Shown in pieces: positions 1 to 10,003 of a stretch of DNA of 64,000 bases (position 1 is the stretch's first letter; the number at the start of each line of letters is the position of its first letter). The notes under the pieces were generated by a model that was not told where the DNA came from, did no database searches, and was given only the letters and a program-made list of their open reading frames with translations. A program made the position numbers and the translations under genes. Source of the DNA: Pelodictyon luteolum (lineage in GTDB: Bacteria > Bacteroidota > Chlorobiia > Chlorobiales > Chlorobiaceae); NCBI GenBank assembly GCA_020721225.1, contig DYNE01000001.1:55603-119602 (forward strand), in the 5' to 3' direction.

Positions 1-1013
1 GCAAAACCGGATTTTGGCATGGCACCGGCAATGCAGGCGTCGCCGATAACATGGATACCGGGATGAATAGTAGATTCGAATGTTATGGGGTTGACCGGGC
101 ACCATCCAGAGGCATCGGTAAGACCTGCATCAACAGCGATCTTTCCCGCCTGCTGGGGCGGAATGATATTGATGACATCACCTTTCTCCACGCCGAAATC
201 GGTTGTTACCGTCATGGCAGCGGCATCAACTTTCGATATCTTTCCGCCTGTAGCCACTGAACGCCACTCTATCATGCCAGGATATAGCTTTTCCCACCCT
301 TTCTTGAACAGGCCCTGCTTGGAAAACTTGTCTTTCGGATCAAGAATGATGATTTTCGACTTGGGCTTTTTCTCCTTCAGATAATGAGCGACAAGACTTG
401 CTCTCTCATAGGGGCCAGGTGGACATCTGAACGGATTGGCAGGAGGACAGATAAGCACCGTACCACCATCTTTCATGGCAAGCAGCTGCTTGTGGAGAAG
501 AACAGTCTGAGCGCCAGCCTCATATGCATGAGGCATTTTGGAGTTAGACACGCTCTCGCTGTACCCTTCAAGAGCGTTCCACTTGAAATCGATACCAGGA
601 GAAACGATCAGGCGGTCGTAATTGAGAACTTTGCCGCTCTTAAGGGTTACCGTACCTTTTGCCGCGTCTATAGATGATGCAGAGTCGGCAATAACATTGA
701 CGCCATATTTGTTTTTAAGTACCGTATAGGTCTGAGCTATATCCTCCATATTTTTCAAACCGTCAAGTACCCAGTTACTGAACGGACAGGTATAGAAGGT
801 GGCTTTCGGCTCGATAAGAGTTACCGACAGCGATGAATCGAGTTTTCTGAGATACTTGGCAGCAGAGGCCCCGCCAAAACCGCCACCGATAACAACAATA
901 CGGTTCTGTGCAGCATAGGCCGGTCTTACGCCACCGAAAATACCGAGAGCAGAACCGGCTACACCCGAAACAAGGAGTTTATTGAAATCCCTGCGCGAAA
1001 ATTTTTGACTCAT
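1..1013 (-). CDS. fccB: Flavocytochrome c sulfide dehydrogenase, flavoprotein subunit (3' end beyond the window)
   Basis: Oxidises sulfide in the periplasm, passing electrons through its FAD to the cytochrome subunit encoded just upstream. I translated the reverse strand from the ATG at 1013. The N-terminus carries a twin-arginine signal (SRRDFNK, then a hydrophobic stretch ending in AYA). It is followed by a dinucleotide-binding loop ([16 protein letters not shown]) and a Cys-containing segment (YTCPFSN) typical of the family. A second Cys segment ([13 protein letters not shown]) lies near residue 180. A GGGAGA ribosome site precedes the start. About 337 residues are visible and the C-terminus is missing. 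It is the last visible gene of the minus-strand set soxY-soxZ-fccA-fccB, 15 bases after fccA. Confidence 0.9.
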   Translation of the reverse strand, partial: MSQKFSRRDFNKLLVSGVAGSALGIFGGVRPAYAAQNRIVVIGGGFGGASAAKYLRKLDSSLSVTLIEPKATFYTCPFSNWVLDGLKNMEDIAQTYTVLKNKYGVNVIADSASSIDAAKGTVTLKSGKVLNYDRLIVSPGIDFKWNALEGYSESVSNSKMPHAYEAGAQTVLLHKQLLAMKDGGTVLICPPANPFRCPPGPYERASLVAHYLKEKKPKSKIIILDPKDKFSKQGLFKKGWEKLYPGMIEWRSVATGGKISKVDAAAMTVTTDFGVEKGDVINIIPPQQAGKIAVDAGLTDASGWCPVNPITFESTIHPGIHVIGDACIAGAMPKSGF

Positions 1014-1028
1014 GATCGATTCTCCCTG

Positions 1029-1400
1029 TTATTTGTTTTTCTGCCATACTGTTCCGAAATACTGAGCAATCATGCGGATCTCTTCATCTGAATATCCTTT
1101 CGCATGTCTTATCATGACAGTGGAATAACGGGCTCCGGACTTGAAATCCTTCAGAGCTGCTTCCAGATATTCAGGCGACTTCCCATAAAAAGATGGAATA
1201 ATACCGACGCTCCGACCATCAGTTCCATGGCAGGAAGCGCAGGAAAGCGCAAGAATCTGACCTCGAGGGTCGGGATTGCACACCTGAGTCACAGCCTTCT
1301 TCGGCGCCTTTTTCTGGGCGGCAACGGCTTCAGCTCCTGTGCCAAGCAGAGCTGAAAAGACAAAACAGGCAGTCAGCATCGATCTGATAGTAACCTGCAT
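1029..1400 (-). CDS. fccA: Flavocytochrome c, monoheme cytochrome c subunit
   Basis: A 123-residue exported c-type cytochrome that accepts electrons from FccB during sulfide oxidation. Residues 1-28 form a Sec-type signal ending AVAA. One heme site, CASCH, lies at residues 54-58, and Met96 (STVMIRH) is a plausible distal heme ligand. One CxxCH site makes it the monoheme type seen in green sulfur bacteria rather than the diheme form of purple bacteria. An AGGAGA ribosome site lies about 8 bases before the ATG. It sits 15 bases upstream of fccB, consistent with the two subunits being co-translated. The cytochrome class is clear; the FccA role rests on its position beside fccB. Confidence 0.88.
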   Translation of the reverse strand: MQVTIRSMLTACFVFSALLGTGAEAVAAQKKAPKKAVTQVCNPDPRGQILALSCASCHGTDGRSVGIIPSFYGKSPEYLEAALKDFKSGARYSTVMIRHAKGYSDEEIRMIAQYFGTVWQKNK

Positions 1401-1465
1401 AATATTTTTCTCCTGATTGATTGTTGTGAAAGAGCACTGCGCAATCCATTATTGCTTCAATAAGT

Positions 1466-1762
1466 TCAGATCACGGCAGCTTCAGCGGAAAACTCCTGAC
1501 TCATGCTGTCGGTAAACCGTAAACTCAGACGGTCGCCTTTTTTCCCCGTAAATTTGAACTGCAGAAAAGGATCTTTCGATACAGAAGCCCCAAATTGGAG
1601 ATCAAGCAAGGGCTGACCGTTCAATGAAACGAATCCCTCTTTTATAAAATGAGCAGGCACAAGATTTCCTGATTCGTCTTTTCTTGATCCGGACTCGTTA
1701 GGATGCGAAATAATCGCCTTGACCGAAACAATCCCGTTCTCCTCTTTTGCAAGTATTCTCAT
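1466..1762 (-). CDS. soxZ: Sulfur-oxidation carrier subunit SoxZ
   Basis: A 98-residue protein resembling SoxZ, the beta-sandwich partner that with SoxY forms the sulfur-carrier dimer of the Sox pathway. Visible family features are the N-terminal strand with the motif ISHPNESG, a central segment GNLVPAHFIKE and a C-terminal strand pair ending near FTDSMSQEFSAEAAV. There is no signal peptide; SoxZ is normally exported together with SoxY by the Tat signal of SoxY, which the upstream gene has. An AAGGAAG ribosome site lies just before the ATG. The gene lies between a soxY-like gene and fccAB. No soxA, soxX or soxB is in the window. Confidence 0.85.
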   Translation of the reverse strand: MRILAKEENGIVSVKAIISHPNESGSRKDESGNLVPAHFIKEGFVSLNGQPLLDLQFGASVSKDPFLQFKFTGKKGDRLSLRFTDSMSQEFSAEAAVI

Positions 1763-1798
1763 ATCTTCCTTTATTTTAATACTGTAGAAACGAGCCGT

Positions 1799-2236
1799 TC
1801 AGCAGGCCTGAGCCAGCACATCAACGTGAACCGACGCTGCGTAATATTTCCCACCCTCTCTGACAACGCCATAAAGCAGAGAGCTTTCTTTCATTTTTAT
1901 ATTGAGACCAAACCATGGAATGGATCCACCATGAAGTGAACAGCTGAATACGAGTGGAGTAAGATTCTTTTCTACAAATAGATAAAGCATGTCGGCCTTT
2001 ATATCTGTATGAATTTCCACCGGAACGGCAGAACTGTCGGACGCAACAGCTGGCGCCGTCAGGGTAATCCGATTCGTTTTTTCCGGAGTTTTTGTACCAA
2101 GAACATTGAGAAAGGCCTGTTCAATAGAACCCTGCTGAAAAAACTTCTCGTTCCATGCCGCGATAAGACCAGCAGGACGAAGAAACAGCAGAGCTGCGGA
2201 CAAAAAACTCTTTTCAATAAAAGCTCTTCTCTTCAT
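1799..2236 (-). CDS. soxY: SoxY-like sulfur carrier, lacking the usual C-terminal GGCGG
   Basis: A 145-residue protein next to soxZ. I chose the ATG at 2236 because it places a twin-arginine signal (KRRAFIEKSF plus a hydrophobic stretch) at the N-terminus; in-frame TTG and ATG codons at 2293 and 2269 are possible but would bury it. The body reads like SoxY (QAFLNVLGT, ITLTAPAVASDSSAVPVEI, PWFGLNIKM). Canonical SoxY ends in GGCGG, whose Cys carries the sulfur; this protein ends in VDVLAQAC, with Cys as the very last residue and no glycines around it. It may be a variant carrier working with FccAB. The family call is good; function in thiosulfate oxidation is uncertain. Confidence 0.78.
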   Translation of the reverse strand: MKRRAFIEKSFLSAALLFLRPAGLIAAWNEKFFQQGSIEQAFLNVLGTKTPEKTNRITLTAPAVASDSSAVPVEIHTDIKADMLYLFVEKNLTPLVFSCSLHGGSIPWFGLNIKMKESSLLYGVVREGGKYYAASVHVDVLAQAC

Positions 2237-2716
2237 GTTATTTAATAAAATGGTTGTAACCACAGGCATCGGCGCTACTGAGGAACCGGACAAGGCAGTT
2301 CTATTTATTTCGCGCCGTGATCAGATCACCTTGCGGACTCGCTCAAAACCCTGACAGACAACGTTTACGGCAACAAACAAAATCGTCTTTCAGTATATAA
2401 CTATATGATTATATGAAAAATATACCTATTAATGCAAATTTTTTATGTTTTCCTCTGATATTCAGAACGCGCCGATCGGAATATAACCGCATTGAACAGA
2501 GCGGCTATTTTGGCTCATACGCATGGATAAGCAAATCACACTGTTGATCTGTATTCTGTATATTACATAGACTATACCTTTTATCCTATACGCCTCTTTT
2601 ATTTACTTTACTATTACTTCCATCAAAAAAAGGAAGCGCTTTCTATCAGCTTATATTGCCGGTCAGATTTTATTCGGATCGATTTGCGCTCCTGTAATTG
2701 ATTTAATACAGAACAA
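2237..2716. other. Intergenic region between soxY and mnmG
   Basis: About 480 bases without a convincing gene, between divergently read soxY and mnmG, so it should hold both promoters. It contains a perfect 13-bp palindrome, GTGATC-A-GATCAC, at 2317-2329, about 80 bases upstream of the soxY start, which could be an operator. An AT-rich stretch lies at roughly 2395-2455. I could not assign convincing -35/-10 pairs. Confidence 0.4.
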
Positions 2717-2732
2717 TGTTTCACGTGAAACA
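2717..2732. promoter_or_regulatory. parS: parS centromere-like site (ParB binding)
   Basis: A perfect 16-bp copy of the widely conserved chromosomal parS palindrome TGTTTCACGTGAAACA, about 10 kb from oriC, where such sites cluster in bacteria with ParABS. It is 14 bases upstream of the mnmG start. A second identical copy lies at 4624. No parA or parB gene is in the window. Confidence 0.93.
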
Positions 2733-2746
2733 CAACATCGGTTTAC

Positions 2747-4612
2747 ATGTATGACATTATCGTTGCAGGTGGCGGCCATGCAGGCTGTGAAGCTGTTCTT
2801 GCCTCAGCAAGAATAGGTCTCACCTGTCTTCTTATCAGTTCCGACCTTACTGCTCTTGCAAGAATGTCGTGCAATCCAGCCATCGGAGGAGTCGCAAAAG
2901 GTCAAATGACGAGAGAAATCGACGCTCTTGGCGGAGAGATGGGAAAAGCAATAGATGCGGAAGGAATACAGTTCCGTATGCTGAACAGAAGCAAGGGGCC
3001 CGCAATGCATTCTCCAAGAGCGCAAGCTGACCGTATGCTTTACTCTCAATACATGCGACGCATCATAGAAAAAGAAAAAAATATCGATCTCCTGCAGGAT
3101 ACCGTTACGGGGATAAAGAAACAAGCCGGAACGGTTTCGGGAGTCTATATCTCTACAGGAACCTTTATTGAATCCCGAGCGGTAATTCTTGCATGCGGCA
3201 CTTTTCTGAATGGTCTTATTCATATAGGCCTCAATCATTTTCCTGGAGGAAGAACATTAGCTGAACCGCCAGTTACAGGACTTACTGAAAACCTTTTATC
3301 CTTTGGATTCAGAGCCGGTCGCCTTAAAACCGGAACGCCTCCGCGAATCGACAAAAGAAGCGTCGATTATTCCAGGGTTGAAGAACAGATGGGTGACCCT
3401 CTGCCCGCTCCATTTTCTTTTTCAACGCATAACCTTGAAAAACGCTTACAACTCAGCTGCTATCTTACGAAAACAACGACAGAAACACATGACATTCTGA
3501 GATCCGGATTTGAACGTTCCCCTCTTTTTTCCGGTAAAGTCAAAGGAACAGGCCCTCGCTATTGCCCATCTATTGAAGACAAAATCAACCGTTTTTCCAA
3601 TAAAGATAGCCATCACATCTTTCTTGAGCCAGAGGGCTTCGATACCAATGAAATGTATGTCAACGGATTTTCGACATCTCTTCCGGAAGACATTCAGTTG
3701 CTTGGGCTTAAATCAATACCTGGTCTTGAAAATGTTAAAATGATCAGACCCGGATACGCCATTGAATACGATTATTTTTTTCCTTACCAGATCAAAAGTA
3801 CGCTTGAAACGAAAAGCATTGATAATCTTTACTTTGCAGGCCAGATAAATGGCTCTTCAGGATATGAAGAAGCGGCAGCGCAGGGACTTATGGCAGGAAT
3901 CAATGCCTCACTGAAACTCCTCGAAAAACCGCCGCTGATCTTAAAAAGATCTGACGCTTACATTGGAGTTCTTATCGATGATCTGATTACCAAAGAAACA
4001 GAGGAGCCCTACCGCATGTTCACCTCTTCTGCAGAACATCGACTCCATTTGCGACACGACAATGCAGATCTCCGACTTAGTTCTTACGGTTTCAATGCAG
4101 GATTGCTGGATGAAAATTCGATGAATGCCTGTCGCGTCAAAATGTCTGCGATAGAAAACGTAAAGTTGCTGGCAAGTAACTATAAATTTCGGCCTGACAC
4201 AATCAATCAGCACCTGTCCATTAGTGGTGTGGCTGAAATTCAGACATCTCTTTCAGCTCTTAATCTGATGAAACGTCCCGGCATCACTTTCCGTATGATT
4301 CTTGACGGTAACGCTAATTTTCGCGAGTTGGTGTCTGAAATCACATCCGATCATCTTGTGTTCGAACAGATCGAGATAGATATCAAATATGAAGGGTATC
4401 TTAAAAGAGATTTGCTGATGTCAGAGAGAATCATCCGTCTAGAATCTTTGCAGATTCCACCTTCATTTCAATATGAACTGGTATCCGGTCTTTCCAATGA
4501 AGGCAGAGAAAAGCTTATCAGGCATCATCCTGAAACAATCGGTCAGGCGACAAGAATACTTGGAGTTTCACCATCCGACATATCTGTTCTTATGATCAAA
4601 CTCGGGCGATAA
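2747..4612 (+). CDS. mnmG: tRNA uridine-34 5-carboxymethylaminomethyl modification enzyme MnmG (GidA)
   Basis: FAD protein that, with the GTPase MnmE, installs the carboxymethylaminomethyl group on U34 of certain tRNAs. Its 621 residues match the usual length. The N-terminus carries the FAD-binding loop GGGHAGCEA (residues 8-16), followed by the family blocks MSCNPAIGG and [11 protein letters not shown]. The second family block [10 protein letters not shown] lies near residues 193-202. The C-terminal region contains GYLKRD and a helical MnmE-interaction domain. It is flanked on each side by a parS site, a position near the origin that is common for this gene; the usual neighbours rsmG, parA and parB are absent here. 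Confidence 0.97.
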   Translation: MYDIIVAGGGHAGCEAVLASARIGLTCLLISSDLTALARMSCNPAIGGVAKGQMTREIDALGGEMGKAIDAEGIQFRMLNRSKGPAMHSPRAQADRMLYSQYMRRIIEKEKNIDLLQDTVTGIKKQAGTVSGVYISTGTFIESRAVILACGTFLNGLIHIGLNHFPGGRTLAEPPVTGLTENLLSFGFRAGRLKTGTPPRIDKRSVDYSRVEEQMGDPLPAPFSFSTHNLEKRLQLSCYLTKTTTETHDILRSGFERSPLFSGKVKGTGPRYCPSIEDKINRFSNKDSHHIFLEPEGFDTNEMYVNGFSTSLPEDIQLLGLKSIPGLENVKMIRPGYAIEYDYFFPYQIKSTLETKSIDNLYFAGQINGSSGYEEAAAQGLMAGINASLKLLEKPPLILKRSDAYIGVLIDDLITKETEEPYRMFTSSAEHRLHLRHDNADLRLSSYGFNAGLLDENSMNACRVKMSAIENVKLLASNYKFRPDTINQHLSISGVAEIQTSLSALNLMKRPGITFRMILDGNANFRELVSEITSDHLVFEQIEIDIKYEGYLKRDLLMSERIIRLESLQIPPSFQYELVSGLSNEGREKLIRHHPETIGQATRILGVSPSDISVLMIKLGR

Positions 4613-4623
4613 TATCATCCTGT

Positions 4624-4639
4624 TGTTTCACGTGAAACA
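4624..4639. promoter_or_regulatory. parS: Second parS site, abutting the start of the DNA polymerase gene
   Basis: An exact second copy of the 16-bp palindrome TGTTTCACGTGAAACA. It lies 12 bases after the mnmG stop. Its last base is also the first base of the upstream candidate ATG of the polymerase gene (4639-4641), so bound ParB could affect that gene's expression. Confidence 0.93.
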
Positions 4640-7056
4640 TGCCCAAACATTTTCTCATTTTACTTTTTCTTTTCATGGACAATCTCATTCATGATATTCT
4701 GGAAAACGATCTGCTATTCGGAAAAGACAAGGAAGAATTTATTGTTGGAGCCTATCAGTATTCCGACTCCTTGATCAGGATTTTTTTTCGGTCAGGCGAT
4801 GCAGTTCTGTTTCGTGACGATCCTTTTTATCCTTACATCTTTCTCTCTGATGGCGCACTTCTTGATGGCTTCATCCCGGATGACAGAAAAAAGTTCTGGC
4901 TCGTAAAACTGCATGGTGATAATTTTTATCGTTACCTTGCCATCTTCAGCAGCTGGAAATCATTCAGGACTGCTCATGATTTTATCAATGCAAAAAAAAA
5001 TGCACTTCTCACAGGGAACACCACATCTTCTCCCGAAGGGGAAAGCTCGCTTACCTACAGTAAAGGCGATGCCGTTACACAGTATTTTATGCAGACCGGA
5101 AAAACGCTTTTCAAAGGGATGCTTTTCGACGACCTGCACCGTCTACAGCTCGATATAGAGACATATTACAAACCTATCGGGGGAAACGGTGAACGTTTTT
5201 CCGATGAAATCATCATCGTATCCCTTTCCGATAACAGAGGCTGGGAAGAAGTCCTCCACTCAAAAAACAGCGATGAAAAGACTTTGCTTGAAAACGTCAT
5301 TAGAACCATTACAAGTAAAGATCCCGATGTTATAGAAGGTCATAACATTTTCAGTTTTGATCTCCCGTATCTTCAGAAACGCTGTGCTTTTCACGCCGTT
5401 CAGTTTTCCATCGGCAGGGACGGCCTTCTCCCTAAAACGTTTCCATCCAGCATCCGCTTTGCTGAAAGAAGCATAGACTTTACTTTTTTCGATATCCCTG
5501 GCCGTCATGTTATCGACACTCTTTTTCTTGTCCAGAGTTATGATATATCGAAACGCGCACTGCAGAGTTATGGACTTAAAGCCGTTGCTAAACATTTCGG
5601 TTTTGCATCACCTGACCGGACATATATTGATTACAAGGATATAGCCTCTACATGGGATAACGATCACGAAAAACTTCTCGCCTACGCCCTTGATGATGTC
5701 AGGGAAACAGGAGCTTTATCGGGAATGCTTTCCGGAAGCAATTTTTATACCTCACAGATGGTTCCTTATACCTATGCCCTGACTTCACGCCTCGGTCCTG
5801 CAGCGAAAATCGAAGCTCTTTTCGTTCGTGAATATCTGCGTCAAAAACAATCTCTGCCAAAACCATCCATTGGACAACAGTTCGCCGGCGGTTATACAGA
5901 AGTTTTTCTGAAAGGCGTTCTCGGCCCGATCGTCTATGCAGATGTTGAATCCCTGTATCCCTCTATAATGCTTTCATTCGATATTTGTCCTAAAAGCGAT
6001 GAACTTAAGGTATTTCCGGTTGTACTTCGCGATCTGAAAGAACTGCGTTTCAAGGCAAAGAGTCTGAGCAAAGAAAATATGTCGATTGGCAATAAAAGAC
6101 TTTCTGATAATTTTGACGCGATGCAGGCATCTTTCAAAATTCTTATTAATGCCATGTACGGTTATCTTGGATTCCAGAGCGGGATTTTCAATGATTTCTC
6201 TGAAGCCGACAAGGTTACTTCGACGGGACAAAACATTGCAAGAAAAATGATTGTTGAATTTGAATCCCGTGGTTGCAGGGTCATAGAAGTTGATACTGAC
6301 GGTATTCTTTTTATTCCGCCTGAATCAGTAAAAACAGAAGAAGAAGAAAGAAATCTTGTTAAAGAGGTTTCGTCGATTATGCCTGAAGGAATCAGAATCG
6401 GTTTTGACGGGAGATTCAAAAAGATGATCTCCTATCTGAAAAAAAACTATGCCCTTCTGAGTTATGATAATATCATGACCGTAAAAGGCTCTTCTCTTTC
6501 GAGCAGAAGCGGAGAAAAATTCGGACGGGAGTTTATTCGTAAAGGATATGAAAAACTTCTTTCAGAAGATATATCCGGTCTTCATGACCTGTATGTAGAA
6601 TACAGAAATAACATTCTGAATCATATTCTCGATATTGGCGAGTTTTCCAGGACGGAAACGCTCAAATCAACAATTGAGCAATATCTCGATGATGTTAAAA
6701 TCGGAAAGCGCTCCAGATCCGTTACATACGAACTTGCGATAAAATCGGATACTCTTTTCTCAAAAGGCGACAGAATAAGCTATTATATCAGCGGATCCGG
6801 TAACGGTTCGTCATTTTTTGAGCGAGGCAGACTGGCATCCGATTGGGACAGAAGCAAACCCGACGAGAATACCGCTTTTTATCTTAAACGCCTTGATGAA
6901 TATTGTCAGAAATTTCTTCCTTTTTTCAAACCCCAGGACTTCAGTATGATATTCTCTTCCGATACCCTTTTCTCTTTTTCAGCAGAAGGCATTGATATTA
7001 TAAGAGAAATACGTCATACCGCTTCGGATAATGTCGGCGATGATTTGATTTTTTAA
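4639..7056 (+). CDS. polB: Family-B DNA polymerase (Pol II-like) with 3'-5' proofreading domain
   Basis: DNA-directed DNA polymerase, 805 residues, close in size to E. coli Pol II. Exonuclease motifs: Exo I LDIETY (about 171-176), Exo [13 protein letters not shown] (about 235), Exo III YALDDV (about 349). Polymerase motifs: [11 protein letters not shown] (about 435); [14 protein letters not shown] (about 501); C, EVDTDGIL (about 551), with DTDG instead of the common DTDS. All catalytic acids appear present. The first ATG overlaps parS and adds a hydrophobic run ([12 protein letters not shown]) with no ribosome site; the ATG at 4675 (MDNLIHDI) may be the true start. Likely used in replication restart or damage tolerance, by analogy with Pol II. 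Confidence 0.9.
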   Translation: MPKHFLILLFLFMDNLIHDILENDLLFGKDKEEFIVGAYQYSDSLIRIFFRSGDAVLFRDDPFYPYIFLSDGALLDGFIPDDRKKFWLVKLHGDNFYRYLAIFSSWKSFRTAHDFINAKKNALLTGNTTSSPEGESSLTYSKGDAVTQYFMQTGKTLFKGMLFDDLHRLQLDIETYYKPIGGNGERFSDEIIIVSLSDNRGWEEVLHSKNSDEKTLLENVIRTITSKDPDVIEGHNIFSFDLPYLQKRCAFHAVQFSIGRDGLLPKTFPSSIRFAERSIDFTFFDIPGRHVIDTLFLVQSYDISKRALQSYGLKAVAKHFGFASPDRTYIDYKDIASTWDNDHEKLLAYALDDVRETGALSGMLSGSNFYTSQMVPYTYALTSRLGPAAKIEALFVREYLRQKQSLPKPSIGQQFAGGYTEVFLKGVLGPIVYADVESLYPSIMLSFDICPKSDELKVFPVVLRDLKELRFKAKSLSKENMSIGNKRLSDNFDAMQASFKILINAMYGYLGFQSGIFNDFSEADKVTSTGQNIARKMIVEFESRGCRVIEVDTDGILFIPPESVKTEEEERNLVKEVSSIMPEGIRIGFDGRFKKMISYLKKNYALLSYDNIMTVKGSSLSSRSGEKFGREFIRKGYEKLLSEDISGLHDLYVEYRNNILNHILDIGEFSRTETLKSTIEQYLDDVKIGKRSRSVTYELAIKSDTLFSKGDRISYYISGSGNGSSFFERGRLASDWDRSKPDENTAFYLKRLDEYCQKFLPFFKPQDFSMIFSSDTLFSFSAEGIDIIREIRHTASDNVGDDLIF

Positions 7057-7291
7057 GTGTTTTATACCGAAAGGAACTATGAAAAGCCGTTATCTGTATC
7101 TTTATGGTACCTCTGTAAAGTTATTGAGTACCCTGATCGTTACGTTGTCAGGTGCACGGATTATTTCTTTTCGTTGTGTATTAACCAGTTTATGCGGTTC
7201 CTTGCGTCTTGCACGATGTTGGTTCATCGCACTGTATTGAGATGATCTTTAATAGCTTTATATTAATCTTTTAACCTATTCACTTCCTGTT

Positions 7292-8515
7292 ATGCCTGAT
7301 AATAAAATTCTTCCTGTTACCGATGATGTTACCTGGATCGGCGTTCTTGATCCAGGGCTTGTTACCTTTGATATCGTTATGGAAACCAAGTACGGCACTA
7401 CGTACAACTCATACTTCATCAATGCCGATAAAAAAACTGTTGTAGAAACGACAAAAGCAAAATTCTGGCCTGCTTATCTTGATAAAATAAAAAAAGTTAC
7501 CGATCCCTCAGAAATCGAGTACATTATTGTGGACCACACGGAGCCTGATCATTCCGGTAATATCCCCGATCTTCTGCGCGTTGCTCCTGATGCTACCGTC
7601 GTAGGCAGCGGCAATGCCATCAAATTTCTTCGTGACCAGACAGGTCATGATTTCAGACATCTTGTCGTCAAAAACGGCGACAGTCTGAGCCTTGGCAACA
7701 AAACCCTTCATTTTATCGGCGCTCCTAACCTTCACTGGCCGGATACGATCTATACATGGCTTGAAGAGGATCGAGTCCTCTTTACCTGTGACTCTTTCGG
7801 ATCTCATTTTTCCCATCAAGAGATGTATGATGATCTTGTCGGTGATTTTGACGACGCTTTCACCTACTATTTCGATGCCATTCTGAGGCCTTTCAGCAAA
7901 TATATGCTTCAGGCTATAGAAAAAATAAAACCGCTCGATATCAAGGTCATCTGTCCCGGACATGGACCTATTTTACGCTCCAACTGGAAAAAATATGTGG
8001 ACCTTTCTCATCGTTACGCTTCAAACGCCATTGCATTGCCTAATGAGAAAAACATTCTCATAGCCTATGTTTCCGCTTATGAAAACACAACGATCCTCGC
8101 TCATAAAATTGCTGAAGGCCTGCGTCAGTCCTGTGATTTCACTATCGATATCTGCGATGTCGAAAATATTCATTTTTCCAAACTTGAAGACAAGATCGCT
8201 CATTGTTCGGGAATAATCGTTGGATCACCAACTATCAACCAGAATATTCTTTCCCAGATCTATCAACTTTTTGCAGCAGTCAATCCTATTCGTGACAAGG
8301 GAAAACTTGCTGCTGCCTTCGGCTCATATGGTTGGAGCGGCGAGGGCGTGAAAATGATTGAAACAAATTTCTCGCTGCTTAAACTCAATGTTTTCGAAAA
8401 AAATGTCAGGGTCAAATTCCAACCTCATGAACCTGAATTCGAAGAGTGTATCGCTTTCGGAAAATCTTTTGCAGAAAAAATGATCAATATGTATCAACTC
8501 AGCTGCAACCTTTAA
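7292..8515 (+). CDS. A-type flavoprotein / flavodiiron protein (oxygen or nitric-oxide reductase)
   Basis: A 407-residue cytoplasmic flavodiiron protein that reduces O2 to water and/or NO to N2O, a protective function in strict anaerobes. The N-terminal beta-lactamase-like half carries the diiron ligands: the HTEPDHSG block near residues 85-92, then [14 protein letters not shown] and CPGHGPI. The C-terminal half (from about residue 252) is a flavodoxin domain with an FMN loop in AYVSAYENT and the later blocks GSPTINQN and GSYGWSGEG. No rubredoxin domain is fused. The gene stands alone between the polymerase gene and a bidirectional terminator. Known relatives include Moorella FprA and Desulfovibrio ROO. 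Confidence 0.93.
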   Translation: MPDNKILPVTDDVTWIGVLDPGLVTFDIVMETKYGTTYNSYFINADKKTVVETTKAKFWPAYLDKIKKVTDPSEIEYIIVDHTEPDHSGNIPDLLRVAPDATVVGSGNAIKFLRDQTGHDFRHLVVKNGDSLSLGNKTLHFIGAPNLHWPDTIYTWLEEDRVLFTCDSFGSHFSHQEMYDDLVGDFDDAFTYYFDAILRPFSKYMLQAIEKIKPLDIKVICPGHGPILRSNWKKYVDLSHRYASNAIALPNEKNILIAYVSAYENTTILAHKIAEGLRQSCDFTIDICDVENIHFSKLEDKIAHCSGIIVGSPTINQNILSQIYQLFAAVNPIRDKGKLAAAFGSYGWSGEGVKMIETNFSLLKLNVFEKNVRVKFQPHEPEFEECIAFGKSFAEKMINMYQLSCNL

Positions 8516-8551
8516 AGGAAAAAATGACTTTCTATCCATGATTTTCTACAT

Positions 8552-8591
8552 AAAAAAAGTGGGTGCCTTTTTCCGGCACCCACTTTTTTTT
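8552..8591. terminator. Bidirectional intrinsic terminator
   Basis: A perfect stem AAGTGGGTGCC / GGCACCCACTT with a short T/C loop, preceded by an A-run and followed by a T-run. It can therefore end both the flavodiiron gene (plus) and the dciA-recF-dnaN side (minus), which converge here. Confidence 0.92.
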
Positions 8592-8899
8592 TACCTGAAA
8601 ATAATTTCTCGTATCGCTGTTGTTCCCGACTGTGCATTCATTTTTTCAGCAAGTTCTTTTTTCCTGAAATTCAACTCCATCCTCCATACGGAATTTTTTA
8701 CACGTATATGTAGCTGTCCCTGTGTCAATCTTTCTATTGTCGTTTGTGCAGCAATAGTTTCACCAACTATATCTTTCCATGACTGAAGTGCCCTGTATTG
8801 CTCACGTGCTTCTGTCATACCGAGCCTGTCGCATACCTCTTCAACAATCAGCGCAATATGCCTGGGATCTTTTTTCTGTCGAGATATATCTTTTTTCAT
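8591..8899 (-). CDS. dciA: DUF721 / DciA-like protein (putative helicase-loading factor)
   Basis: A 102-residue protein with the DUF721 pattern: a predicted helical N-terminus, then LQSWKDIVGETIAAQT, the conserved W-x2-IVG block, followed by a strand-rich region (GQLHIRVKNSVWRMEL). In bacteria lacking DnaC, DciA proteins of this family help load the replicative helicase DnaB. The ATG overlaps the end of recF by four bases (8896-8899), so the two are probably translationally coupled. Its place in a run with recF, dnaN and dnaA supports a replication role. Helicase loading by this protein is inferred from the family. Confidence 0.8.
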   Translation of the reverse strand: MKKDISRQKKDPRHIALIVEEVCDRLGMTEAREQYRALQSWKDIVGETIAAQTTIERLTQGQLHIRVKNSVWRMELNFRKKELAEKMNAQSGTTAIREIIFR

Positions 8900-9987
8900 A
8901 TTGCCTCAAAAAAGTTTATCGACGTCACTGCTGAACCATGCATCTTTTCTGTTGCGGTAATGAATACCTGACCAAAAGTTGCAAGAATCGCAAACAAAGC
9001 CTCAACACGTGAACTGTCAAGTTCACTGAATAGATCATCGAAAAGACAGAGAGGTTTCTCATTGAGCTTATCTCTTAAATAACCGTAAAGAGCCATTTTC
9101 ATAGCTATGAGAAAACTCCGCTGCTGTCCCTGGGATGCGTATTTTTTTATTTCATGCTGATTGAGAAAAAATACTATTTCATCCCTGTGTGGACCTCCTG
9201 AAGTCAGCCCTCGCGCAATTTCATCTTTTTTTTTCTTTGCATACTGCTCCTTGAATCTATTCTGAAGTTCCTCTCTCGTTAACGCATAAACAGATTGCGC
9301 GAGTGAACTTCTGTATGTTATTCCCGGTTCTTCCTTTACCGATACTGAAGACAGAAAGGCCTGCAATCCCGGAAGGATTTCCTCAAGAAACCTCAATCTT
9401 GCAAACACTATATCAGCAGCATATTCGGACAACTGTTCTGTCAGAATATCAAGCATCTCTATAGAGTGAAATCTCTCTTTTAACTGTAAAAGAAGTGCAT
9501 TTCGCTGTAAAAGAACCCTACGATAATGCAGCATTGACTGGAGATACCTGCCATCTGCCTGACAGATGGCATTATCGAGAAAACGTCTTCTTTCGACTGG
9601 CGAACCATTGACGATAGACATTTCGGCAGGAGAAAAAGTAATGCAGGGTATGGAGCCTATATGCTGTGAAAAAGTATTCAGTTCCTGACCGTTTACCGTC
9701 AGTTTTTTACCATTCTCACTACTGTAAACTACTTTTACACCGTTTTGTTTTAATGCATCACTGATAAAGCTTCCTTTTATAAGAAAAAAAGATTCTCCGA
9801 AAGCAAGGCATTCGTTATCGTATGCAGTAACAAAACCCTTCGTCAATGCACAATAGTGTATTCCTTCCAAAACAGAGGTTTTACCTGAACCATTCGGGCC
9901 GTAGAGGAGATTAATTCCGTCTGATGGCCCGTATGACAAGTTTTTATGATTTCTGAATTGTACAAGCTGTATTTGCTCGATTTTCAA
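8896..9987 (-). CDS. recF: DNA replication and repair protein RecF
   Basis: SMC-like ATPase that loads RecA at gaps together with RecO and RecR. Its 363 residues match the family. Walker A GPNGSGKTS lies near residues 30-38, the family block FSPAEMSIVNGSPVERRRFLD near 118-138, the signature ASQGQQRSFLIAMK near 283, and Walker B LCLFDDLFSELD near 309. It is 16 bases downstream of dnaN and overlaps dciA by four bases, forming dnaN-recF-dciA on the minus strand. Confidence 0.97.
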   Translation of the reverse strand: MKIEQIQLVQFRNHKNLSYGPSDGINLLYGPNGSGKTSVLEGIHYCALTKGFVTAYDNECLAFGESFFLIKGSFISDALKQNGVKVVYSSENGKKLTVNGQELNTFSQHIGSIPCITFSPAEMSIVNGSPVERRRFLDNAICQADGRYLQSMLHYRRVLLQRNALLLQLKERFHSIEMLDILTEQLSEYAADIVFARLRFLEEILPGLQAFLSSVSVKEEPGITYRSSLAQSVYALTREELQNRFKEQYAKKKKDEIARGLTSGGPHRDEIVFFLNQHEIKKYASQGQQRSFLIAMKMALYGYLRDKLNEKPLCLFDDLFSELDSSRVEALFAILATFGQVFITATEKMHGSAVTSINFFEAI

Positions 9988-10003
9988 TAATCATTTTCTC
10001 CTC

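Noticed and set aside
7079-7240. Possible 53-codon gene (ATG 7079) with AAAGGA just upstream, between the polymerase and flavodiiron genes
   Set aside because: Ribosome-site spacing is only three bases, composition is uninformative and no family is recognised; a chance frame is as likely.
7057-7245. 62-codon frame directly after the polymerase gene
   Set aside because: No ribosome site, Cys-rich unlikely protein, overlaps the other small frame above.
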